Shown in pieces: positions 25,607 to 36,998 of a DNA stretch of 64,000 nucleotides; the stretch's first letter is position 1; each line of letters opens with the position of its first letter. This DNA comes from Raffaelea ambrosiae (taxonomy: Eukaryota; Ascomycota; Sordariomycetes; Ophiostomatales; Ophiostomataceae). Where the stretch lies: NCBI GenBank assembly GCA_002778195.1, contig PCDI01000007.1:1-64000 (forward strand), given 5' to 3'. The notes under the pieces were generated by a model, which saw nothing but the letters and a program-made list of their open reading frames with translations, had not been told where the DNA came from and made no database searches. The position numbers and the translations under genes are program-made.

Positions 25607-27012
25607 GGCAAGCCAGAAAGCCAGAAGCAGGGTTGCAACTCCTGTCGACTGGATAGGCGAAGCCACTGCAGCCCACTGGATCTCTTTCAAGCGATTCGGT
25701 GTCGGTATTCGTGAAGAACCGAGGGGCTGGTTGTTGTTTGCGTCGTAAACCTTCCCAGAAGCTTGTGCTAACGTCAACAAACTGACCCTCCTGAATGATG
25801 TTGACCGAAAGGTGAATGCAAGGTGACTGTTAAGGTGGGTAGATCTTGTTCGAATGGAGTAGAAATGGGCTCAGGATGCACCGCACAACTGTATAGACGA
25901 AGGGGAGAGAAGGAAATGTGAACTTCATATGTGGTATCTGGAGAAGGGGGGGTGGGTATATTGTTGCCTGGTGTCGGAGCTGGACGGACGAAGAGAGCGA
26001 ATGACGAGAAAGAGTGAGAATGAAGTGAACAAACAGGATGAAGAGAATGAAGTAGAAGAAGAGCAGAGAAAGTGAAAGAAGAAGAACAGGAAGAGATGCC
26101 CACAAGAGGTATAAGTAGTCGCTGTTGAGAAGAAGACGAAGCAGGTAGAAGAAGAAGAAGAAGAAGAAGAGGAGGAGGAGGAGGAGGAGGAAATGGCACG
26201 CGGTGAATGGCCGGAAAAGGTCGTCGAGGCCACGCTCATTAACACCTCCTAAACCTAGCAGGGTTGTTTCAAGAAGAAGATGCCGTCGCGGTGACGGTGC
26301 CGGGAGTCCGGTTCCAAGGGTGCCAAGAGGCAGCTGGGGTGTATGAGAGAGACAAGGTTGGAGAGAGCAAGAGAAGACTGCCCGGCGAAACGGGGGAGGC
26401 TTGCTGTGCACACACTCGTCTATACGGGTGTCTCTGTGCGTTGACATAGAGTCTCTGTGAGTGTACTCGTGCTGGCGTCCCGTATATGTGTGTGGTACGT
26501 GGGCGACGACATTGGCACTAAGGCTACGGAGAAGAGGAACCGCCCATCTGGTTGGAATGGGGCCGGCACGAAGATCCCTTGGGCTGTTGCTGCAAGAGGT
26601 TAGACCATCCGCACAAGAAGGAGGGAGACGGGCAAGAAGAAAGTATGTCTTGGTCCCGTGTAAAGAAAGCATGGAGAAACAGGGGCGACGCACAGCGAGG
26701 AGAGCCCAGCAGCCAGAGGGATGGGAGGGGGGAGCAGCTCGGTATGTGTGCCCCGGGGCCAAGGCGATCGATGCTGGGGGTGGGTGTTGTTGGGAAAGCT
26801 GGAGAGACACGGAGAAATCCGCCCAATGCAGAAGGAGAGAGAGGGGGGGAGAAGCGAGCAGCGGTTGAGAGAAGTCGGTCGTGCAGGTCCGGATGCCAAG
26901 GACAGGAGGAGGACAAAAAGATGCGACGACAGAAGACAGACGACAGAAGTCGAGCAAGGTGAGGCAGAGGCAGAAGCGAGAAGGTTTGGGACAGCAAACC
27001 ACAGAAAAGAGC

Positions 27013-27062
27013 AAACAAGCAAACAAGCAAACAAGCAAACAAGCAAACAAGCAAACAAGCAA
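27013..27062. repeat. Minisatellite (AAACAAGC)n followed by a poly-A run
   Basis: Six head-to-tail copies of an 8-base AAACAAGC unit lead directly into an A run (27061-27105) that contains the ambiguous base at 27070. The minus-strand frame through it reads as an artificial Leu/Cys/Val-rich peptide. Confidence 0.9.
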
Positions 27063-27070
27063 AAAAAAAN

Positions 27071-27107
<37 letters not shown>

Positions 27108-27529
27108 AAAGAAAAAGAAACAAAAAAAAAATACAAGCCCAACTTACAAGCAAGCGTCGGGAAGGACAGAGCAGCGGCAGGCCAGCAAGACGGTCGTTGG
27201 CTTGCGGTTGGGCTTAGTTGGTCGACACGGACCGGGGCTGGGCTGTACCGTGTAAGTGGCCTTTCGGTTTGGCTGGGGCCGCGTCCACCTCTCTGGACCG
27301 TCTCTTGTCTTGTCTCTTTTCTCCTCTCTTTAATTGCAGGGCGCCCTGCTCATCGTCTCGGCCGTCGTCCTCGAAAAGAAGTCTATTTACCTTCCCTCTC
27401 CTTCAATTCTTTTTCCACACACCATCTTTCGCTAACCGCCCTCCCTTACCAATGGAGTCAGCGACTCACTAGGCAAACACTAGTGAACCTAGTCGTGCTG
27501 GAGTTGGTTGTGATTTGTGAGGGCAAGAC

Positions 27530-27567
27530 GGCCAGCAAGCCAGCAAGCCAGCAAGCCAGCAAGCCAG
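27530..27567. repeat. Minisatellite (CAGCAAGC)n
   Basis: Four to five copies of an 8-base unit that shares the CAAGC core with the array 500 bases upstream. Confidence 0.85.
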
Positions 27568-30259
27568 GGCGGACGGGCCGCGGCCAGAAGCTATTGGGGA
27601 GGGGGAGGGGGAGGGGGGTGGCCGGTGGGTGGTGCTGGTGCTGGTGCTGGGGTGTGCGACAATGAAGCCAGAAACAGAGGCAGATGGCAGAACTCGTGAT
27701 GCTTGAAAAGGGGAGTTGGCCTGGGCTGGGCTGAGTACTTGCCCAAATCGGACTTCTGCTAGCGAGTCGTGCCTCCCGGCCTTTGGCGTCAAGTGCCGCC
27801 TCGCTCTTTCCACTTGACTTGCCTAGAAGGCTGATCGTTCTTTCCCGATTAAGTAATATCACCGGGTTGTGTAGACGACAGCATTTCCCTAGAATAAAAA
27901 TAAAAATAAAAATAAAGGAAATACGGTGGTCAGAAGCAACCACAAAAAAAAAACCAACCACAAAGAAACCAAAGACTCCCGAATCCAAAGGTCTCAAAAA
28001 AGACAAGGGGAAGCCCCAAGACACACAAGACGCCGACGATCGTCTCGACCGGGGGACCGCCCGCCTTTGCTGTCGTGCGTCTCGCCGGGGCCGTGGCGTT
28101 TCTCGACTTTGGCAATCTTTTCGGGGTCGCCTTTTCTCCTTTTTTCTCGTGTTTGGAGCAAAATTCGGTATGTGGAGGGGTCAAACGCAGCTTTCCAGCT
28201 AATGTCAGACAACGTTCCGGGAGGCACGGTGACCGCAACCCTTCCTTTTTTTCTGGACCTTCGTTCTTCCAGATCGGCCCCTTGCTATGCATAGTACGGA
28301 GTTGTACACAGCATAGCGCTATCTTGGTGCGGTATCGTACGCGCGCGCGCACTCACGGGTGTGTGTCTGTGTGCGGCGCTGTGCTAATATTACTGCTTCT
28401 GAACCAGCTGGGCCGCTGCCTTTGCGCTGCTTTGGGGCGTTTGCAAGTAAAAATAAGCAGCAGCGCGCTGGCTTTTGTCCTGTGCTCGCTGCTGCTTGTT
28501 TGCTGGCCGCCGAGGGAGGTGACCAGTCACAAAGCCACTGATCCCTGTCCTGTGCCGTTGGCCTGTCCGCCAAACTTGCCGGACTTGTGGGCGGCCGCGA
28601 AACCAAAGCCAAACCCCCCCAAACGCAGAAACGAGACGAGCGGGATCCGCGCATATCCCTCTCCGGCGTCGTCCCCTGGTCCTGTCATTTGCACAGAACC
28701 CACGGAGCGCCCTTGCCTCCTGGACTGACACATCCATGGGGAAGATCCAGCGAAACCAAGGAAGACCCGGGAAGACCTAGGGAAGACCCAGGGAAACCCC
28801 AGGGAAACCCCAGGACAAACGCAGGCAAGCCCAGGCATGCCCTCACCTTGTCTGACTTGCTCATTAGGCGGCCGACACCCCCAGTGGGCGTGCACTCACC
28901 GAGAACCCCCCACAAGCACAAATTGTCACACCTCAAGCCACCCACCCACAGGCTGCCGGAGGGCAGGGAGAAGAAGGAAGGAAGAAGAAGAAAGCAGAAG
29001 AACAAGAGTGACAAAAAAGGGACGGCCACGACCAGGGGGTCCGCAAAAAGCAAAGAAAGAGCGATGCCACTGTTGTCTGCCCCCGATCTGCCGGTTCCGG
29101 GCCTCACAGAAGAAAATTCTACGACTACAACGGCGTTGCACTACAGACAATTGCTCTCGGCGCAATCCAAGCAACGGTGACGGCATGTCCAGAGCCTCAG
29201 CTGCTCACAGCTACCCTCCGCTGTTCTGCAGCGACTTTCAGATATGGCGAGGCGCAGGAGTGGCGGCACCGCGGGCAGAAACAAGGTGCACATTGATTGC
29301 TTTTTCTTGCCAGATTCTGTGCCAGATGGCAAGCAGATGACCGAGTTGTGCTTCCTCACCTACCATCGTACTCTTGTCTGCTCCGTTCCCCGTAGCATTG
29401 TGTGCTGACGGACAGGATCTGTGGAACCGGCGAGCCGGCAGGCGGTTCCGTGCCAATAACGACAAATCAGACATCTCTGGCTGCATTGTTGATCGGAGCT
29501 GCAGGAGCTGGGAATCTCAAAATACATAGTACAAAGGTACGTTCAAACAGGCTGCCCGGGCCCGCATCTGGCTAGTTCTGGCTAGGTTTCACGCTATCTA
29601 CTTTGTAGTTTTGCCTCAGTCTGTTCTTTTTTTGGGGGCATGCAGCGGTGGCAACTCCAGAGTCGTGCGCTTCTGCACTGAAGAAGAAAAAGAAGAGATT
29701 ATGGTGTGAAAAAAAAAAAAAAAGAAAAGGACAGAAAAGAAAAGAAAAACACACAAGCCAGCTGATGGGCAGGCCATACAGACAAGAGACACAAAGACTG
29801 ACACACGAGCAGCAAGCCATAAGCAACAAGCGCGCAAACAAGCAACCAGCAACCAGCCGGTGACAAATTCAAACAGACATAAACGCATAGTTACTATGTA
29901 TAACACAATACACATCGCGACCACTGCCAGCTGGCGAGGCACTCTGGACAGCAGGGCGTGGTGCATACCAGCTGAAAGTTATTAATTACCCGCCAAATGC
30001 GTCCGACCATGGACAGCGGACCGGCTTGTTGACTGATCTAGCACCTGTGTCAGTCTCTTGAAACGCGGCCAGGGTGTCGTGCATTAACTACTTCTTACTC
30101 GTATGCAGCTGCAACTGCACGGGTATGGATTAGTATTGCTACGTATGCACCACAGGCATATGCTCGTTTTCAAGCCACACAGTCCGCCACAGGGACATGC
30201 GTTGGGGGGGATGCGAAGTTCCATCGCGTGCGCGTTTTGCCAGCCCCGTCATGGGGTTT

Positions 30260-30300
30260 CGTCCATTTCTCGTCCATTTCACCCATTTCGTTCATTTCGA
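30260..30300. repeat. Imperfect CGTCCATTTC repeat
   Basis: Four imperfect 10-base units (TCGTCCATTT, TCACCCATTT and TCGTTCATTT forms) in tandem. Confidence 0.7.
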
Positions 30301-32319
30301 GACAGACCAGTCCACATTTCGCTACGCTGTACGTGGGTTTTTACGAGCGGCCTAGTCTTCGGTCTCTTAGCCCTGGCATGGCTTCTACCAATTGGAGGCA
30401 GCAGTCGACAAAACAACCACTGTCGAGCCATCGGCGATGCCGAAGGGTGCATAAAAACCTGTCGTTTTCGCACAAGTGTCTTTATAGTGTGGCTCACAAA
30501 AGTATGGGTCCCTCTGGACTCCTTCTGACCGGATGTCTCTGAGAGGAAGGAAATAACACAGACTTTCTCTACTGCTCGACCTCCCCTTTTTGGCGTTTGG
30601 CTTCTGCCCGGCTGCCGCCAGGGTGTTGGGTCGGCGACTCTACGTCACTGCTGCGCTCGGCCGCCAATTACCGACCCATACTTTGTATGGAGCCTTGACA
30701 GGCTCTGGGAGGAAACAAGCACAAGGATGTCACGGATATTACAGGGACCAGCCTGCAAGAGCATGTCGGCACCTCCAGCCAGGTGGGTTAGTTAGCCACA
30801 GAAGAGAGCAGCAAGTCCTGTTCTCACGTACATTTGCCTACTACGAAGAGCGCTTGGCTGTTTGCTGTCTTGCCTCTGCAATGCCGATTTCAAACGCTAC
30901 GGAATTTGTCGTAACAGATTTCATAGGCCCAAGAGTAATGGCCCAAGAGGAAAGGCCTACTAGATCCAGCATGTCCAGCAGGCCCAATAGGTCCAGCTTC
31001 TTCATTGCCCTCAGCGTGGCGACCACGTTAGCCACGCTGGTGCAGACTGGCAGCAGTCTTCGGGCTTCATGAGCAGCAGCAAGAACGCTGTTTACGTATT
31101 CGCGGACCAAATTTCCCAGACAGTCAAGTATGTGCGCCACACATGGAAAGAACTGGGCGAAGAGTGGAGTCTGCCTTTACATGTGTATTATTGTGCGTAC
31201 GACTGCTCGGATCTGCTGTGTACGAGTATTGCAGCCACAGAAACACTCACGGAAACACCCACGGTGACAACCATGAAGACAACAGAGACAGACGCGCGCA
31301 CGCACACACATTCACACACAGAATACGATTTGACAGAGAGACAGGATGCAGCTCGTCCGTATGTCCTACTTGTTAAGATGCATTGCACTCACTGCAGCGA
31401 GACAGGCACAATGAACCTGGTATACCTGGCAACTTTGCCTCAGTTCGGTGAGTTTCCTATTTCGTCCAACTGCATTATTATACCACCGGATCCTTGCTTA
31501 ACCTGGTTCGCATGCGCCTAGCACAGTACCCCGGTAAGGCTACTTGCTGCCCAAACCAGTTACTCGGAAAATATAGCCAGTTGAGATGGTCCACGGACCA
31601 ATCACTCGGGTACTATGATCGGCACCGGTTCACAGCTCGTCCTCTCCTAGGCTGCCTCGGTGACCCGAGAATGTCTGGGAGAGGAGGGGTGTGGGCGGAC
31701 TTGGACGGACTTAGGCGGATGAACAGCGGAAACAGCTCTGTTGGCATGAGAAGCTAGACGAGCCGTCCGCTAAATTTCAGTGGACACGGCGGCCTTCCAT
31801 CCTTTTGTCTCGTGTGCAGGTTGAGGCGTGCACACACGGCAGAGCGCAGAATGGGCATACCCATTCAAAGCACATGTCACACGAGAGAAGTACGAGATGG
31901 CATTCCTATCGAGAGAGAAGAGCGGCGAGTAAGGAGGAGAGCGATTGCTTGAGTCTCCCTTATCGCAATGACCCCTAGGTTCCCGGCTGGTCTCGTACGC
32001 GGGCACACAGAGAACGGTGCCGTATTACACAACGGCTCTTCTGGACACCGTTGGCTGGCAGGCTGGAACGAAGGGGGGAAGGAAGGTCTTCCAACGATGT
32101 GGGAGGCATAGCTTCCACCGCACCGCGCCTCGCTGGCTATTACATAGTAAGCTGAGCTCCAGCGAAACCGGGTGGCTGTGTCAGACACAATACGAGCAAC
32201 TACCCGGGTCTTTTTGTTCTGCATCGACACAACCATGCGATGCCCTTGCGCATTCGAGAGATCTCACTGGGCGCGGAAAGTCGTCGGCAAAAGCGCTCCC
32301 AGCTTGCTCGTTTTCTTTG

Positions 32320-32331
32320 TTTTTGTTATGT

Positions 32332-32364
<33 letters not shown>

Positions 32365-32490
32365 GTTGTTTTGTGTTGTTTTGTGTTGTTTTGTGTTGTT
32401 TTGTGTTGTGTTGTGTTGTGTTGTGTTGTGTTGTGTTGTGTTGTGTTGTTTTGCGTTGTTTTGTTTTGCTTTGGTTTGTTTTACTTTGTT
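32320..32490. repeat. G/T-rich satellite, TTTTGTGTTG and TTGTG units
   Basis: About 170 bases contain only G and T apart from rare substitutions. They are built from TTTTGTGTTG and then TGTGT/TTGTG units. All plus-strand frames through it are open and give artificial Cys/Phe/Val-rich peptides. Confidence 0.9.
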
Positions 32491-33855
32491 TCCTTTTCTC
32501 TTACCTCGTTTTCAAGCATCGCCATCTCTGTTCAGTGCTCTGCACTCTTACCACCGTATCTTACACGCCCTCTCTGCTCGCTGCCATTCTGAGTCTTTTC
32601 TGTCTCTACACCATGTACTCGTAGTGACACTACGCCTTCCTCCTTTTTCCTCTTGTTCGCATCGCACTTCTTTTTTTCTCTTTTGGACGCTCCCACTTCT
32701 CTTGTGGCTGGTTTTGGATTTCTATGGGCTCTCGTCTTTTTCTCCCGCCACTACTCCGTGGATTGTACAGAAACGGTCGACTGCATAATTCGTTTTCTCG
32801 GCGGCCCAACCAGACACAAGCAACGGACGCACCTAACCAAAAACTGACGTGGCCCTATTTTTTATTTTTCCTCTGGTCGGCTTGGGGCGCTTCACCCCCA
32901 CACTCTGTGGTGATTGGCTTCCAGATTCGACCGGAGCAGCCCCCAACAAGGGACAAGTACGGGCTTGCGGGCAGGCAAGGGCTGCAAACACTCGGAACTA
33001 GCATCTCGCTTGTAAGCGAGGTGCAAGGCTATTTTATAAGCCATAGCAAGTAAGGCCGCATCGCCAGGGTCCGAGTTCTTCAATTTGTGAGGGAGCAGTT
33101 GTTGTGTTTTCTTTTTGTGACAAGAGTTGGCTAAACACCAAAAGAAAGCAGACCACGCAACAGAAGAGGAAAAAGGAAAATGGAGACAATTAGAGGGACG
33201 AATGAAACGAGAGAAGTGAGCAAAAGAGAACAGCGAGGACGACTAGACTGAACAAAGTACGATACGCCCTCCGGCCTAGCCAGACGGAGAGACTGCAATC
33301 AGGGACACAGCAGACAGCAGCAACAAGAGCAACAGGAGCACAACGAGCAGAAACGACGAAAAAGGCAAAAGCGCGGATGGGAACAACCCACAAAACTTTC
33401 AACTCGGTCCTTTTGTTCCATTGGCCGGCACAGCAAGCACTGACTGACACAGTGACACGCCTACGAGTAGACGGGGCTGACAGAGCTGGAGAAGAGCTGG
33501 AAAAGGCTGGGCCAAGTCACAGGGGGGTGGATGGATGCTCTGCCTAATCGACGACAGATGCGGTTGTGGCCCCCCTTTCTCCGATCCTGCTAGCGAGGGT
33601 GTAGGGTTGCCGTGCGATTTTCCACACAAGTCTGATCCTGATTGATTGCCAGGATGAGATTGTGAAACGACCGGTGAACAAGGTAAGACATCTGATCGGC
33701 CACCTGCGGTGGTTTGCAAGTCAGCAAAGGGGGTTCACAAAGAAGACGTCGTCGACACAGTGATTGAGGGAAGCCACCACCAAGAGGCTGGTCAGAGCCG
33801 GCAAGCCCGCCGAGGTGGACCATGGGCCCACGGGTGGCACACACGACCGTGAACG

Positions 33856-33915
33856 ACCACGCACGACTACAGACGACTACAGACGACTACAGACGGCCAC
33901 AGACGACCACACGGG
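33856..33915. repeat. 12-base tandem repeat, ACGACTACAGAC unit
   Basis: Four to five head-to-tail copies, the last ones diverged (ACGGCCACAGAC, ACGACCACACGG). Confidence 0.85.
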
Positions 33916-36900
33916 AGCACGCAGGCGCCTAACCGGACGAGACGGCAAACCCGGACAAAGGCAAATAAACAGACGAACGAGACGAGGCGCAAAACAAGCA
34001 GGAGGAGGCGTCTGGCGAGCTCCCAACACGGGTGCATCCCGACATTAGCCCACCTATCGGTTCCCATTAGCCAGCTGCGCGGGTGTCTCTGTTCTCTTGG
34101 CCCCTCCTCCACCCCTCCACTCCCTGCCGCACCAGCTCTGTCTTCTGCCGACTGATTGGACTGAGCAGGCCTGGGTTGGGATGGACCCTGGCTGTGCGCC
34201 CGGGCCTCCCTCCTGGTCCTCCCGGATCTACCTGCCTGTCAGCTCGACCCGCATCCCTGGACCCTGGAATTTCAACAGGATCTTCCGCACGGACGTGGAT
34301 ACTCTGTGTAAGTGCATGTATTAGTCAATCGTTTGTTGGTGTTTGAGTGCGTTAGTCTGCGACGCAATCGGGCATCTGAGGGCAGGCATCTCGGGGCACT
34401 TCGGGGCATTCTACGGCAAGCAGTCGAGACGGAGGGGGCAGGGGGTGTGCACTTCCCCCATTTCTCTATTGGCATGAGAGTCGAGATCAGCAACAAATGC
34501 AGAGAAAGCAACATGCATATTTTGGTTCATGGTGTGAATCTTCCCGCGGGAATATCGAGGTGCATTTGCCTGCAGCATCTGTATGTAAGTACGGGCTCCC
34601 GCCAGATAAAGGATTCACTACCCGCCGAAGACTCGAACTAATAGTTACCATGTGTATCTTTGTATCTTACTATCTTGTTTTTGGTCCGAACAAGCACTGC
34701 AAAAAAACAAAAGAAAATCCCCCCCCCTCTCCTCCCCCCCCAAAGCAAAAGGAACGATAACTGACTGGCCTTGTTTTTTAGTGTACGGAAACCCGCAAAA
34801 GTGCAAGAATCCCATCTTGGGTCGCAGGATTCCCATACGGAACCAGCCCGCCTCCTGTTGGCATCTTTAAAAGATAGCCTCTTTCCTTCTTCCCTGCTCC
34901 TGTCCACCCACCCCTCCCCCCTTCCCCTCCTGCTTGGTCCTCATCTGATGCCATCTGTGGTGCACCCAGAATTTTAGTCTGTACAACCAACAGACCCCCA
35001 AAAAGACCGCGCAAAAGAAAGGAGAGAGAGAGAGAGGAAAAGCAAGGAAAAAGAAAAAAAGAAACAGGCACCCTCTGTCTTACACCCTCCTTCAGGGGCG
35101 GTATGATCCATCCCCCACCTCCCGACCCACCCCTCTCTCCCTCTCCGTTCTACGAGTTGTGTCCAATGCGGTAAGTGCTGTGAGTAAACCGATTTCTGCG
35201 AGTAAGTGTGTGTGTGATGTGTGTGGTATGTGCGCGAGCAGATGCGAGATGCCTCATCTTGTTATGCGAGACCCTCTTTTTTTTGAGTTGGCTGGCAGGC
35301 AGGCTCTCTGGCTGGCTGGGGGATCTCCCGTAAGGAACCTACAGAACTCTTGAAGGGGGGTCGCCTAGGCAGGTAGAGAGGGGGGGTGGTGCGAAGCCAC
35401 AGCATGACACCGAGAAATGACCAAAAAGAGAGTGCCACATTACACCACGGTACATACGCCACCGGCGGGCTCTTTGTGAAAGAGGCTTTTCGCAGGGGTT
35501 TTTGGTTTCAAACTCTCTTTGTTTTGCGAGATGCTCTAGTTGTGGTGTGCGCCTTGAAATGGAAGGGGGAAGACGGGGGGGGGAGGGGAGAAACAAGAAA
35601 AAAGTGATGCGTTTTGTGTGTGGCCCAGTGCAAGCCCTCCATGTACATGATAGCTACGTTGGTGATTTGGATCTCACATATCGGTTGGGCTTGTTATGTG
35701 TGTTGGGGTGGCCGGCCCTGCAACAGTCTTGGGTCCCTATTCGTGGACACCCATCACCACTTATTTACCAGGGTAACGTCATGGTATCTTGCTCTTTCTC
35801 TCAGCTCCTCTCTTCATCCTCCTCAGCCTAGGCTGTTTCACTTTGTGCGGCTGTTCTCTTTCTTTTTCCTGTTTTGTTTGCTTTTTTGGAGGGGAGGAGG
35901 GAGGGGGGGGATTCGTTTCTGTCTTTTTTTTTTTTTTTGGTTTGCTTTCTGCGGTTATGCGTTTCTGCTCTTCTGCGGTTCTGATTTGCCTTTTTTTTTC
36001 TTCTTTCTCTCCGGGCTGTTTCTGTTTCTGGGTTTTCCCATCACACAAAAGACCCATTGCCATTCCCTGCTCTAGTTATCTAACAAGTATGTCACATGTT
36101 TGGTATGTGCATGTGCTGCTTTCCTCTTGTCATCATCATTTGGTAGACATGTAAGAAAAAAACACAAGACGTAACAAAAAAAGGGGGGGGGGGNGATATA
36201 GAAAAAAAAAAGAAAAAAAAAAGTGACAGGAATAAGAGAATAAAGCCACAAAATGATATCCGCAGCTTGCTCAAGGGGGTTTTTCTTCTTCCAGCGTTTA
36301 TATAGCCTGTCTTCCGTCTCTTTTTTCTTCCTTTTTCTTTCTTCGTTGTATGATTTTATAGTCTATTAATTTGTATTCTATTTTCCCCTCTTTTTTCCCC
36401 TTTCTTTCGGAGCTCTTTCTCCTTTATTTTTTTATTTATTTTCCGCGATGTCGTCGTGGTTGTGGATAGGCAATGCCTGTTTCGGCAGTTGGGGGATGTA
36501 TAGTGTGTGTGGCTCTTTTTTTTTTTTTTTTTGCAAGTGGAAGACACATTGATTGCCTCTCCAATGTGTCCAAGTAACAAAAAAGGGTTTTTTTTCTTAA
36601 TGTCTCTGCGCGCAGAACCACAAATAGCTCCATGTAATAGCAAATGAGATAACAGTAACAGAGAAATAAAGCGGCATAGAAGGAGAGGGAAAATAAGGAT
36701 TATCTTGCTACACTGTAGTAGGGGAGGAATGGTTCACTATGTATTAATAGCTGGCCGTGAATGGCTGTTTGTGGCGGCCGCCCCAAGCGGGTAACTACAG
36801 AATCGCAATAGTAGGGCGCAGTACTCACAGGCTAGAGGGGAAATGGAGGGGTGTGGGCCATTTTCTCGTACACCGTAGGAACTGGGTCCGCCGTGTGTGA

Positions 36901-36998
36901 GAGAAGGCGTTAAGTGGAAAGCGGGCAGGGATCGGCCCCAGAGCCGGCGCACTTGCCTGTTGCGGCCTGCCCTTGCATTCCCTGTCTCTCCCCTCTTT

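Larger units (their letters stand above)
25607..36998. other. Gene-poor DNA, right part; no confirmed protein gene
   Basis: About 11.4 kb with numerous short frames but none with a recognisable domain. It contains AAG/GAG-rich tracts near 26040-26190, two 8-base minisatellites, the TTTTGTGTTG array, a 12-base tandem repeat, two ambiguous bases (27070 and 36194), a candidate spliced transcript at about 27.2 kb and three exact copies of the TACATAGTA word (29523, 29892, 32141). Confidence 0.55.

Noticed and set aside
25830..27062. 410-codon minus-strand frame
   Set aside because: Mostly translated minisatellite and purine tracts, with Leu/Cys/Phe/Ser low complexity and no domain.
30103..31521. 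Three consecutive plus-strand frames of 141-160 codons and a 99-codon minus frame (30841-31140)
   Set aside because: They overlap, use mixed codons and have no recognisable motif. The minus frame looks somewhat protein-like but has no supporting context.
34610..34645. T-arm-like word resembling a tRNA 3' half
   Set aside because: No matching acceptor stem, D arm or anticodon arm could be paired around it. No tRNA was found in the window.
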